Positions 1-6,772 of a DNA stretch of 13,440 nucleotides are shown here, one piece after another. The notes under the pieces are model-generated. The model saw nothing but the letters and a program-made list of their open reading frames with translations. It made no database searches and was not told the origin of the DNA. This stretch comes from Rhodocyclales bacterium (GTDB taxonomy: Bacteria > Pseudomonadota > Gammaproteobacteria > Burkholderiales > Rhodocyclaceae), in the NCBI GenBank assembly GCA_021286885.1, contig JAJTBM010000044.1, positions 1 through 13,440 of the forward strand. The letters are read 5' to 3'. The position numbers and the translations under genes were made by a program. Positions within the stretch are counted from its first letter, which is position 1. Every line of letters begins with the position of its first letter.

Positions 1-1716
1 CTCCCGGTACTCCTCGCTCTGCACGTACTCGGGGGTGCAGAAGATGCTGTGATGCTGGCCCTGAATCTCGCGCAGGGTATAGCCCATGGCCGCCAGGAAG
101 TTGCGGTTGGCACTCAGCACCTTGCCATCCAGATCAAACTCGATGACTGCCTGACCCTTATCGATGGCCGCCACCTTGGCTGCGTACTCGGCACTGGCCA
201 GCTTGCTGGCCGTCACATCGCTGGCGAACTTCACCACCTTGATCGGGTTACCCCGAACATCAAACACCGGATTGTAGGTCGCCCGAATCCAGACTTCCTT
301 GCCGCCCTTGCCAATCCGCCGGTACTCCCCCGCAAAGAACTCACCTCGGCCCAGGCGCTCCCAAAACGCCTGGTACTCCCGGCCCAGCGCCTCTTCCTGG
401 GGTACAAACATCCGGTGATGGGCGCCCTGGATCTCCTCCAGCCGATAGCCCATGACACACTGGAAGTTGGGATTTGCATCCAGCACATAGCCCCGCAAAT
501 CAAACTCCACCACGGCCTGCTCCCGATGGATCGCATCCAGTTTTCCCTGGGCATCCAGGCGCGCCAGCTTGCTCTCGGTCACGTCCTGGCCCAGCAGCAA
601 AACCTTGGCCAACAGGCCATCCAGGCCCATCATGGGGCTCAGGGATGCACGCAGCCACACCTCCCGCGCCTGCCCCCCCTTGATCCGAAACTCACCCGAC
701 ACGGCCCGCCCCGCCCGGAGCTCACGCCATGCGTTGGCATGGGTTGCCCCTTCCTTGTCCTCATCGAACATCAGGACATGTTCGTGCTTGCCCAGCAGCG
801 CCTGGCGGTTCATGCCCAAGGCACGCTCCATCCCATCGTTTACCACCAGCACAAACCCATCCTTATCCAGTTCAAGGATGCAATTGCTGGCCGCCATGGC
901 CGCCATGCGTACCTGCTCCTCCTGGGCCTTGAGCTTGCTGGCGGTGATGTCCGTGGCGAACTTGACCACTTTGACGGGCCGCCCTTCCAGATCGAGAATG
1001 GGGTTGTAGGTGGCTTGAATCCAGACCCGGCGACCATTGCGCCCAACCCGCAGATATTCGCCCCCGTCAAACTCACCTCGGCCCAAACGCTGCCAGAACA
1101 CCCGGTATGCCGCCTCTTCGGCCTCCTCCGGGTCCATGAACATACGGTGGTGCTGGCCTTTGATGTCCTCGATCCGATAATCCATCAGGTGCAGGAAGTT
1201 CTCGTTGGCCGTCAACACATTACCCGCCAGATCAAACTCAATGACCCCCTGGGAGCGGGAAATGGCCGCCAGTTTGCTTTCATCCTCCAGTATCTTGAGC
1301 TTGTCTGTGGTGATGTTGCGGGCAATTTCCAAGACTTTGGCTGGTTTGCCGTCACTCCCAGGCACCGGCGTGAAGGTTGTGCGCCACCAGCTCACCCCCC
1401 CCGAGCGGGTGGGATGCATGAATACCGTCCCCTGGGTGTGCCCTTGGGCCAGGTGCTGCCACAGGGCATCATGGCCAGGGCTGCCCAGTTGTTCGGGCGC
1501 ACACAAAATATCGTAGCTTTGGCCGCGCAACTCGCTGAGTTCATACCCCAGGGCATCCAGCAGGAGCGGGTTGGCGTACAGAATTCGACCTTCCAGATCA
1601 AACTCAACCACACCATAGGCGCCGTGAATGGCGCGCACATAAGCCTGCATCTCATCCCCACCCAAACCCCGGATGTATGCTTCATCCAGCCCTCGGCTGC
1701 CTTTCATGTCCGCCAT
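1..1716 (-). CDS. Multi-PAS sensory protein, probable soluble chemoreceptor (N-terminal part, cut by the left edge)
   Basis: The frame is open for 572 codons from ATG at 1716 to base 1, so the C-terminal part is missing. Five PAS domains follow one another at about residues 33-138, 155-262, 273-385, 398-506 and 520 onward. PAS2, PAS4 and PAS5 share EFDL..G.VL.AN, H-H-R/S-M/I-F and, for PAS2 and PAS4, LGRGEF, ATYNP and KVVKFA.D.TASKL. By eye PAS2 and PAS4 are roughly 60 percent identical. PAS1 and PAS3 are divergent. There is no signal peptide or membrane segment, so the protein should be cytoplasmic. PAS domains of this type are common in methyl-accepting chemotaxis proteins, where they bind flavin, haem or small ligands. 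That the missing end is an MCP signalling domain is inference; a kinase or GGDEF output is possible. The start at 1716 is supported by GGAGG at 1725-1729, eight bases upstream. The gene diverges from creA. Confidence 0.85.
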   Translation of the reverse strand, partial: MADMKGSRGLDEAYIRGLGGDEMQAYVRAIHGAYGVVEFDLEGRILYANPLLLDALGYELSELRGQSYDILCAPEQLGSPGHDALWQHLAQGHTQGTVFMHPTRSGGVSWWRTTFTPVPGSDGKPAKVLEIARNITTDKLKILEDESKLAAISRSQGVIEFDLAGNVLTANENFLHLMDYRIEDIKGQHHRMFMDPEEAEEAAYRVFWQRLGRGEFDGGEYLRVGRNGRRVWIQATYNPILDLEGRPVKVVKFATDITASKLKAQEEQVRMAAMAASNCILELDKDGFVLVVNDGMERALGMNRQALLGKHEHVLMFDEDKEGATHANAWRELRAGRAVSGEFRIKGGQAREVWLRASLSPMMGLDGLLAKVLLLGQDVTESKLARLDAQGKLDAIHREQAVVEFDLRGYVLDANPNFQCVMGYRLEEIQGAHHRMFVPQEEALGREYQAFWERLGRGEFFAGEYRRIGKGGKEVWIRATYNPVFDVRGNPIKVVKFASDVTASKLASAEYAAKVAAIDKGQAVIEFDLDGKVLSANRNFLAAMGYTLREIQGQHHSIFCTPEYVQSEEYRE

Positions 1717-1724
1717 TTACGCCC

Positions 1725-1729
1725 CCTCC
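1725..1729 (-). promoter_or_regulatory. Ribosome binding site of the multi-PAS gene
   Basis: GGAGG on the minus strand, eight bases before the ATG at 1716. It favours this start over the in-frame ATG at 1707, which would have a 17-base spacing. Confidence 0.7.
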
Positions 1730-1780
1730 GGCACTCGTCACGTTGTACGGTTTTTAATTACGGAGCCTCCCCAAGTTTTC

Positions 1781-1812
1781 TTGAACCCTGCACAGGCACT
1801 GCCCCCTACAAT
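1781..1812 (+). promoter_or_regulatory. Candidate promoter of creA
   Basis: A TACAAT -10 box at 1807-1812 lies 30 bases before the creA ATG. A TTGAAC at 1781-1786 resembles a -35 box, but the 20-base spacer is longer than the usual 16-18, so the -35 assignment is weak. The predicted transcript would start near 1819 and carry the GGAG at 1831-1834, eight bases before the ATG. Confidence 0.45.
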
Positions 1813-1842
1813 GCAGACTTCCCCCGCCCCGGAGTTCAGCCC

Positions 1843-2313
1843 ATGCGCTCACCCCTGCCCTTGCCCTTACCGTTTACTCTGCTGTGCGCAGCATTCATGG
1901 CCCTCCCGGCCCAGGCCGAACAGGTGGGCTGCGTCACCACCGCCTGGAAACTGATCGGTGCAAACCACAAGGTGTGTGTTGAAGCCTTCCACGATCCCAA
2001 GGTGCCCGGCATTACCTGCCACGTGAGTCAGGCCCGCACCGGCGGGGTGAGTGGCAGCCTGGGGCTGGCCCAGGATCCGTCCCAGTTCTCCTTGGCCTGC
2101 CGCCAGACCGGGCCCATCCAGCTCCCGGCCAAGCTGCCGGAGAACGAAACCATCTTCACCGAAGACACCTCGGTGCTGTTCAAGGAAACCCGGGTGGTGC
2201 GCATGTGGGACAAAACCAACCAGACCCTTGTATATGTGGCGATCAGCCGCAAGCTCATCGACGGAGCTCCGGCCAACAGCATTTCCACTGTGCCGGGGAT
2301 GGGGTGGCGCTAG
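1843..2313 (+). CDS. creA: CreA family periplasmic protein
   Basis: A 156-residue protein that closely follows the pattern of E. coli CreA: V(G/S)xVxTxxKxIGxxHK, VEAFxDPxV, ITCxVSxARTGG near residues 57-68, GLGLAxD, and a C-terminal isAVPxMxWR-type ending (here STVPGMGWR). Residues 1-25 are a signal peptide ending ALPAQA, so the mature protein is predicted to be periplasmic. It has four cysteines after the signal (30, 45, 59, 86). C59 and C86 match the pair in the E. coli protein; C30 and C45 look additional. The biochemical role of CreA is not established. No creB, creC or creD lies nearby, so the E. coli cre operon context is absent. ATG 1843 is chosen because it has a GGAG eight bases upstream and gives a clean signal peptide. 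The same frame stays open far upstream, antisense to the PAS gene, but that extension is not coding. Confidence 0.9.
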   Translation: MRSPLPLPLPFTLLCAAFMALPAQAEQVGCVTTAWKLIGANHKVCVEAFHDPKVPGITCHVSQARTGGVSGSLGLAQDPSQFSLACRQTGPIQLPAKLPENETIFTEDTSVLFKETRVVRMWDKTNQTLVYVAISRKLIDGAPANSISTVPGMGWR

Positions 2314-2340
2314 CGATAAGGGATAGGGGATAAGGGCGCC
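2313..2340 (+). repeat. Heptamer tandem repeat after creA
   Basis: Starting at the last base of the creA stop codon, GCGATAA is followed by GGGATAG, GGGATAA and GGGCGCC, four 7-base units in register, of which the last three begin with GGG. On the other strand the units read NNNNCCC. A similar CCC-anchored heptamer repeat lies at 7981-8010. Confidence 0.6.
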
Positions 2341-2377
2341 ATAAGCACACCCAGCGCGGCACCCCGGGCACGGGGAG

Positions 2378-2383
2378 TACAAT
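2378..2383 (+). promoter_or_regulatory. Candidate -10 box of the DUF2782 gene
   Basis: TACAAT lies in the gap between creA and the DUF2782 gene, with no recognisable -35 hexamer at the usual distance. A start of transcription about seven bases downstream would give a short leader containing AGGAG at 2406-2410 before the ATG at 2418. The same TACAAT box precedes creA. Confidence 0.45.
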
Positions 2384-2417
2384 GGCCCCCATGACGGGCA
2401 TTTACAGGAGACCCACC

Positions 2418-2759
2418 ATGCAACGCCAGACCTGCATCGCCGCGCTGCTGCTCACCCTCGCCACGGGCGTCTGGGCCCAGCAGCCCCAAAAGCTCGAACC
2501 CCTGCCCGATGTGCCACCCCCGCCCAACACCCTGGACGTGGAGAGCAAGGAGCCCCCGGTGGTCGTCACCACCCGCAAGAAGGGCGAAGACACCATCGAG
2601 GAATACCGGGTGAACGGGCAGCTTTACATGATCAAGGTGATCCCGCCCGAGGCACCGCCCTACTATCTGGTGGACCCGGACGGCCAGGGCCAGTTCGTGC
2701 GCAAGGATGCCCACGACTCAGGCCTGCGAGTGCCCATGTGGCTCATCAAGAGCTGGTAA
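2418..2759 (+). CDS. Exported DUF2782 family protein
   Basis: A 113-residue protein. Residues 1-20 form a signal peptide with a cleavage site after GVWA. A proline-rich stretch (about 29-36, with a PPPP run) leads into the conserved block EDTIEEYRVNGQLYMIKV (about 58-74), then PYYLVD, GQGQFVR and a C-terminal GLRVPMWLI. This matches DUF2782 proteins found mainly in Betaproteobacteria, whose function is unknown. In those genomes it is often close to polA or thrB; neither is visible here. ATG 2418 is preferred over in-frame ATGs at 2382 and 2391 because AGGAG stands at 2406-2410 and the signal peptide begins there. The predicted location is the periplasm or the outer face of the inner membrane. 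It may be co-transcribed with creA, but a -10 box just upstream suggests its own promoter. Confidence 0.85.
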   Translation: MQRQTCIAALLLTLATGVWAQQPQKLEPLPDVPPPPNTLDVESKEPPVVVTTRKKGEDTIEEYRVNGQLYMIKVIPPEAPPYYLVDPDGQGQFVRKDAHDSGLRVPMWLIKSW

Positions 2760-2801
2760 ACGCGGGCCAGCGCAGGTAAAAGCGCCTCCACCCCCAAAAC
2801 G

Positions 2802-2838
2802 CACCAAGGGCCGGATCACTCCGGCCCTTGGTGTTTAT
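2802..2838. terminator. Bidirectional intrinsic terminator between the DUF2782 gene and sppA
   Basis: A perfect 14-bp inverted repeat (CACCAAGGGCCGGA at 2802-2815 and its complement at 2820-2833) encloses a TCAC loop. On the plus strand it is followed by TTTAT. On the minus strand it is followed by CGTTTT. It sits 42 bases after the DUF2782 stop and 22 bases after the sppA stop, so it can end both convergent transcripts. The U-tracts are short but the stem is very strong. Confidence 0.85.
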
Positions 2839-2855
2839 GATGATGCAGGCAGCGT

Positions 2856-4697
2856 TCAGGGCGCCGTGCACAGGCAATGCACGTAGGCATTGCCCGGGTC
2901 GTTCCACTCGGCCAGCCCCCGGAACTCCTGCTCCACCCGGCCCATCAGGCGGGTCAGCAGGGAAGGCGTGGCCCGGGCGCCGGCGCCAGCGCCGCCTTCC
3001 TCGCCCTTATCCAGCAAACGGGCCAGGAGCTGATCCCGGGGCGAGAGATTCTTTTCCACATAGCTCACCTCGTAGCGCTCCAGCTTGGCCCGCTGGGCGG
3101 CGGCGGCCACCGCCTCATGCAGCCCGCCCAGCTGATCCACCAGCTTGCGCTCCCGGGCCTGGGTGCCCAGCCAGACGCGGCCCTGGGCGACGCCATCCAC
3201 CGCCTCCGGGCTGAGCCCCCGGGCCTCGCCCACCACGCCCAGAAAACGCCGGTAACCATGCTCGATGCTCTGCTGGAGCAGGGCGCCCATCATGGGAGAC
3301 ACGGGCCGGCGCACGTCCATGCTGCCTGCCAGGGGCGTGGTGCCCACCCCATCCACCGTAAGGCCCAGCTTGCCCATGGGGCCGGACAGATCCGGCAGCA
3401 TCGCAAAGATGCCGATGGAGCCGGTGATGGTGGCCGGATTGGCCCAGACCTCATCCGCTGCCATGCTGATCCAGTAACCGCCCGAGGCCGCCACCGAACC
3501 CATGGACACAATCACCGGCTTGCCGGCCTTGCGGGTCAGGGCCAGCTCCCGGCGGATCACCTCGGATGCGGTGGCGCTTCCGCCCGGGCTATCCACCCGC
3601 AGCACCACGGCCTTGATGTCGTCGCTTTCCCGGGCCTGGCGGATCAGGGCGGCCACCGTATCACCGCCCACCGTGCCGGAGGGTTGCTCCCCGTCCATGA
3701 TGGCCCCCTGGGCCACCACCACGCCCACCTTGGCATCGGTGTGGCTGGCTTCATCGTGCAAACGGCCCACATAGGCGGCCAGATCCAGGTGGCGGTAGGA
3801 CTTGCCGTCTTCGCTCGGCTGGCCCTTGTCTTTCAGGAAATCACGCCATTCATCGGCAGACTTGATGCCATCCACCAGACCAGCATCAAGCGCATAGCGG
3901 GCGCCATCGCCCTGAACGGCGGCCAGGCCTTCATCGGGATGCTCAAGATAGGCGGGCAGCGTCTTGGCCAGGGCCGGGCGGGCCTTTTGCACGTCCTGCT
4001 GCCACAGCTTCCAGGCTTCATCCAGATAGCTGCGGGTGGATTCCCGATCAGCCTCGGACATATCGCTACGGGTATAGGGTTCCACAAAGGATTTGTAGGT
4101 GCCCACCCGGAACACCTGGACCTTCACCCCCAGCTGGTCAAACAGCCCTTTGTAATAGGTGGGGAAGCGCCCGAAGCCGCTCAGGTACACAAAACCATCG
4201 GGATTCAGGAACACCTGATCGGCCTGGGCCGCCAGGTAATAGCTGGATTGGTCGAAATAACGCCCGTAGGCATACACCGGCTTGCCGGTCTTGCGGAACT
4301 CGGCCAGGGCAGCGCCCAGCTCCTGCAGCTTGCCCAGGCTGGCGCCGCGCAGACCGTCGGTTTCGAGCACCAGATGGGAGATGCGGGTATCGGTGGCGCC
4401 CTTGCGGATGGCCTCGATCAGGTCGCGCATGAGCACCTGATGGAGCCCCTCGCCCCCCTGCAGCATGCTCACCGCGTTGCGCAGGGTGCGCTGCTCCACC
4501 AGCTCGCCATTGGGCGCGATGAGCAGGGCCGTGCCGGTGGCCAGGGGCTGGCTGCGGCCGGACCACCAGCCGGTGCCCAGAATCACCAGCAGCAGCAGGA
4601 AGACCAGATTCAGACTCCAGCGCCGCAGGCCTTCGATGACCGCCCAAAAACCGCCCCAGACCCGGCGAATGATGCCGGGCCGCCCCTTGCGCTCCAT
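2856..4697 (-). CDS. sppA: Signal peptide peptidase SppA, 67 kDa type (peptidase S49)
   Basis: A 613-residue protein with two S49 repeats, close to the 618 residues of E. coli SppA. It is a membrane-bound serine protease that degrades cleaved signal peptides. One transmembrane helix lies at about residues 28-45 after a basic N-terminus, so the catalytic part faces the periplasm. The general base lysine is in VGTYKSFVEP (K202) and the nucleophile serine is in SMGSVAASGGYWIS (S405), very near the E. coli K209/S409 positions. VDSPGG and TGSIGIF are also present. After the second repeat there is a glycine/alanine-rich linker (EEGGAGAGARA) and a short tail ending CLCTAP. Upstream in-frame starts (TTG 4736, ATG 4709) exist, but GGGAG at 4703-4707, five bases before ATG 4697, supports the start given. 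The gene diverges from the yccU-like gene and shares a terminator with the DUF2782 gene. Confidence 0.95.
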   Translation of the reverse strand: MERKGRPGIIRRVWGGFWAVIEGLRRWSLNLVFLLLLVILGTGWWSGRSQPLATGTALLIAPNGELVEQRTLRNAVSMLQGGEGLHQVLMRDLIEAIRKGATDTRISHLVLETDGLRGASLGKLQELGAALAEFRKTGKPVYAYGRYFDQSSYYLAAQADQVFLNPDGFVYLSGFGRFPTYYKGLFDQLGVKVQVFRVGTYKSFVEPYTRSDMSEADRESTRSYLDEAWKLWQQDVQKARPALAKTLPAYLEHPDEGLAAVQGDGARYALDAGLVDGIKSADEWRDFLKDKGQPSEDGKSYRHLDLAAYVGRLHDEASHTDAKVGVVVAQGAIMDGEQPSGTVGGDTVAALIRQARESDDIKAVVLRVDSPGGSATASEVIRRELALTRKAGKPVIVSMGSVAASGGYWISMAADEVWANPATITGSIGIFAMLPDLSGPMGKLGLTVDGVGTTPLAGSMDVRRPVSPMMGALLQQSIEHGYRRFLGVVGEARGLSPEAVDGVAQGRVWLGTQARERKLVDQLGGLHEAVAAAAQRAKLERYEVSYVEKNLSPRDQLLARLLDKGEEGGAGAGARATPSLLTRLMGRVEQEFRGLAEWNDPGNAYVHCLCTAP

Positions 4698-4702
4698 AAT
4701 TG

Positions 4703-4707
4703 CTCCC
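4703..4707 (-). promoter_or_regulatory. Ribosome binding site that sets the sppA start
   Basis: GGGAG on the minus strand, five bases before ATG 4697. The two upstream in-frame alternatives have no comparable motif at a useful distance. Confidence 0.6.
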
Positions 4708-4765
4708 ATCACGTTCCCTGTGGGATGGGCGCCCAAGCCGGCCGCCCCACCCCAACGCTATCCGG

Positions 4766-4771
4766 TAGAAT
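4766..4771 (+). promoter_or_regulatory. -10 box placed for a leaderless yccU-like mRNA
   Basis: TAGAAT ends seven bases before the ATG at 4779. A transcript beginning at the normal distance from this box would start at, or one base before, the start codon. There is no Shine-Dalgarno motif in front of the ATG and no clear -35 hexamer. The intergenic space is 81 bases and also has to hold the divergent sppA promoter. Confidence 0.5.
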
Positions 4772-4778
4772 CCAGACT

Positions 4779-5192
4779 ATGTTTATCAATCCCACCCCTG
4801 ACCAGATCCGCAGCCTGCTGCAGGCTGTCAGATCCATTGCCGTCGTCGGGCTCTCACCCAAACCGGATCGCCCCAGCTATCGGGTGGCCCGGGGCATGCA
4901 GGGTTTCGGATACCGCATCCTACCTGTTCGCCCGGCGATTGCCGAAGTTTTGGGCGAAAAAGCCTATCCCGACCTGCAATCCCTGCCCGAACGGCCCGAT
5001 TTGGTGGATGTGTTCCGCGCCCCCGCCGAAGTGGGCCCCGTGGTGGACGCCTGCATCGCCCTGGGCGTTCCCTACCTGTGGCTGCAGGAAAGTGTGATCA
5101 ACGAAGCCGAGGCCGAACGGGCCCGGGCCGCCGGAATCACCGTTGTGATGGACCGCTGCATCTGGCGGGATTACCTGGAATTTTGCACATGA
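4779..5192 (+). CDS. YccU-like CoA-binding domain protein
   Basis: A 137-residue single-domain Rossmann-fold protein of the CoA-binding family (same type as E. coli YccU). Visible signatures are the nucleotide-binding [17 protein letters not shown] (21-37), GYRILPVRP (44-52), VDVFR (76-80), LWLQ (100-103) and VVMDRC (122-127), all in the positions expected for this family. The family binds coenzyme A or acyl-CoA through the first domain of succinyl-CoA synthetase alpha, but a precise function is not known. The ATG at 4779 has no ribosome binding site and lies seven bases after a TAGAAT box, suggesting a leaderless mRNA. Its TGA overlaps the dapF ATG by four bases (ATGA), so translation of the two is probably coupled. 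In E. coli yccU and rlmI are also close to each other. Confidence 0.9.
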   Translation: MFINPTPDQIRSLLQAVRSIAVVGLSPKPDRPSYRVARGMQGFGYRILPVRPAIAEVLGEKAYPDLQSLPERPDLVDVFRAPAEVGPVVDACIALGVPYLWLQESVINEAEAERARAAGITVVMDRCIWRDYLEFCT

Positions 5193-6028
5193 GTAGCACC
5201 CTCGCCTTCACCAAGATGCAGGGCCTCGGTAACGATTTCGTGATGATCGACGCCGTGCGCCAGACCGTAGACCTGAGCCCCGAGCGGGTACGCGCCCTGG
5301 CCGACCGCCACTTTGGGGTCGGCTGCGACCAGCTGCTGGTGGTCGAAGCCAGCACCACTCCCGGCGTGGATTTCCGCTACCGGATCTTCAATGCCGACGG
5401 CGGCGAGGTGGAGCAATGCGGCAACGGCGCCCGCTGCTTTGCCCGCTTCGTGTTCGAGCAGGGGCTCACCGACAAGCGCGAGATCCGGGTCGAAACCCGC
5501 AAGGGCATCATCACCCCGCGCCTGGAGGACGATGGCCGGGTGACGGTGGACATGGGCGTGCCCGTGCTCACCCCCGCCGAGGTGCCCTTCATCAGCGATT
5601 CCGACGCCTGGGTGCAGCCCCTCGACGTGGCCGGCAACAGCGTGGCCATTACCGCCGTCAGCATGGGCAACCCCCACGCGGTGCAGGTGGTGGCCAACGT
5701 GGATAGCGCCCCGGTGGCCGAGCAAGGCCCCCTGATCGAGCGCCACGCCCGCTTCCCGGCCCGGGTGAATGCCGGTTTCCTGCAGATCGTCGATGAGCAC
5801 CGGGTGCGCCTGCGGGTGTACGAACGGGGCGCCGGCGAAACCCTGGCCTGCGGCACCGGCGCCTGCGCCGCCGTGGTCACGGGCATCCTGCGCGAGCTGG
5901 TGGCCACCCCCGTCACGGTCGAAACCCGGGGCGGTGAACTCACCATCGCCTGGGACGGCCCCGGCACCCCGGTCATGATGAGCGGCCCCGCCGTCACCGT
6001 GTTCAAGGGCGAGATTTCCCTGGCCTAG
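5189..6028 (+). CDS. dapF: Diaminopimelate epimerase
   Basis: A 279-residue cytoplasmic enzyme that interconverts LL- and meso-diaminopimelate, the step before lysine and peptidoglycan precursor synthesis. The protein shows [13 protein letters not shown] near the N-terminus and both catalytic cysteines, C77 in [13 protein letters not shown] and C221 in [10 protein letters not shown], as well as MGNPHAV (159-165) and YERGAGET (211-218), which shape the substrate pocket. Length and motif order are those of a normal complete DapF. The start overlaps the stop of the yccU-like gene (ATGA). An 11-base gap separates it from the DUF484 gene. In many Proteobacteria dapF sits in lysA-dapF-DUF484-xerC; here the DUF484 neighbour is kept, but lysA and xerC are not in the window. 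Confidence 0.97.
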   Translation: MSSTLAFTKMQGLGNDFVMIDAVRQTVDLSPERVRALADRHFGVGCDQLLVVEASTTPGVDFRYRIFNADGGEVEQCGNGARCFARFVFEQGLTDKREIRVETRKGIITPRLEDDGRVTVDMGVPVLTPAEVPFISDSDAWVQPLDVAGNSVAITAVSMGNPHAVQVVANVDSAPVAEQGPLIERHARFPARVNAGFLQIVDEHRVRLRVYERGAGETLACGTGACAAVVTGILRELVATPVTVETRGGELTIAWDGPGTPVMMSGPAVTVFKGEISLA

Positions 6029-6039
6029 GCAGGTCTGCG

Positions 6040-6690
6040 ATGAACTCGAACGATGTCCTCCGCTTCCTCCTGGCCAACCCGGCCTTCTTCGAGGAACACC
6101 CGGCCCTGGTCACCCAGCTGCGCCTGCCCCATCCCCACTCGGGGAAGGCGATTTCGCTCACCGAGCGGCAGCTGATCGGCCTGCGCCAGCGCATTGCCCA
6201 GCTGGAGGACAAGTTCGGGGCCCTGCTTGAATGCGGCGAGGAAAACGACGCCATCGGCGACAAGATGCACCGCCTCACGGTGGGGCTGATCGAGGCCACC
6301 GACTTTCCCAGCGCCCGCCAGGCCCTGTACACCCACCTGCTCGAAGACTTCGTGGTGCCCCACGTGGCCTTCCGGGTGTGGTGCAGCGCCCACTCCCACC
6401 CGGGGCCCGAGTTCATGCTGGTGGGCGAGGATGTCCGCCAGTTCACCGCCGATCTGCCCGAACCCTATTGCGGCACGCCGCCCCTGGCCGAAATCACCCA
6501 ATGGTTTGGGCCCGAAGGCCAACAGGTGCGCTCCCAGGCCCTGGTGCCCCTGCACCACGCGGGCGAGATCCTGGGCCTGCTGGCCATGGGCAGCGAAGAC
6601 CCGGAACGCTTCTACAGCGGCATGGGCACCCTCTACCTGGTTCGGCTCGGCGAGCTGATCAGCGCCAGCCTGCACCGCCATCTGGGCTGA
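6040..6690 (+). CDS. DUF484 family protein
   Basis: A 216-residue protein with the family N-terminus (VLRFLLANPAFFEEHPAL, about 6-23), a probable coiled segment near 41-62 (LTERQLIGLRQRIAQLEDK) and a GAF-like C-terminal half with SQALVPL (165-171) and ILGLLAMGSEDPERFYSGMGT (about 177-197), the last being the best-conserved DUF484 signature. No signal peptide or membrane segment is seen. The molecular function of the family is unknown, but it is conserved next to dapF and xerC. It starts 11 bases after dapF and is surely co-transcribed with it. AGG at 6031-6033 is the only ribosome binding site candidate. No xerC follows; the next gene is an rRNA methyltransferase 82 bases further on. Confidence 0.9.
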   Translation: MNSNDVLRFLLANPAFFEEHPALVTQLRLPHPHSGKAISLTERQLIGLRQRIAQLEDKFGALLECGEENDAIGDKMHRLTVGLIEATDFPSARQALYTHLLEDFVVPHVAFRVWCSAHSHPGPEFMLVGEDVRQFTADLPEPYCGTPPLAEITQWFGPEGQQVRSQALVPLHHAGEILGLLAMGSEDPERFYSGMGTLYLVRLGELISASLHRHLG

Positions 6691-6772
6691 GCCCGGCCAC
6701 CGCCTTCACCCCTGCTTTCACCACCGATGCCCGCCCCCCGCGTGGCCGGCATCCCAGCTTTACGCACACACC

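Noticed and set aside
1730..1770. Sigma-28 type promoter for the multi-PAS gene
   Set aside because: A TAAA and a GCCG occur on the minus strand, but the spacing is about 20 bases instead of 15 and the GCCG falls in the ribosome binding site region.
49..1842. Plus-strand frame open for about 600 codons upstream of and in frame with creA
   Set aside because: It is antisense to a clear five-PAS protein and has no recognisable domain. The real creA start at 1843 has its own ribosome binding site and signal peptide. Long antisense frames are expected in GC-rich DNA.
2361..2376. CCCCG-GGCA-CGGGG hairpin before the DUF2782 gene
   Set aside because: A 5-bp stem without a T-tract, immediately upstream of the -10 box; expected by chance in GC-rich DNA.
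2877..4778. Plus-strand frame open across sppA and joined to the yccU-like gene
   Set aside because: It is rich in His, Gln, Gly and Ala with no domain and lies antisense to a full-length SppA with both catalytic residues. It is a shadow frame.
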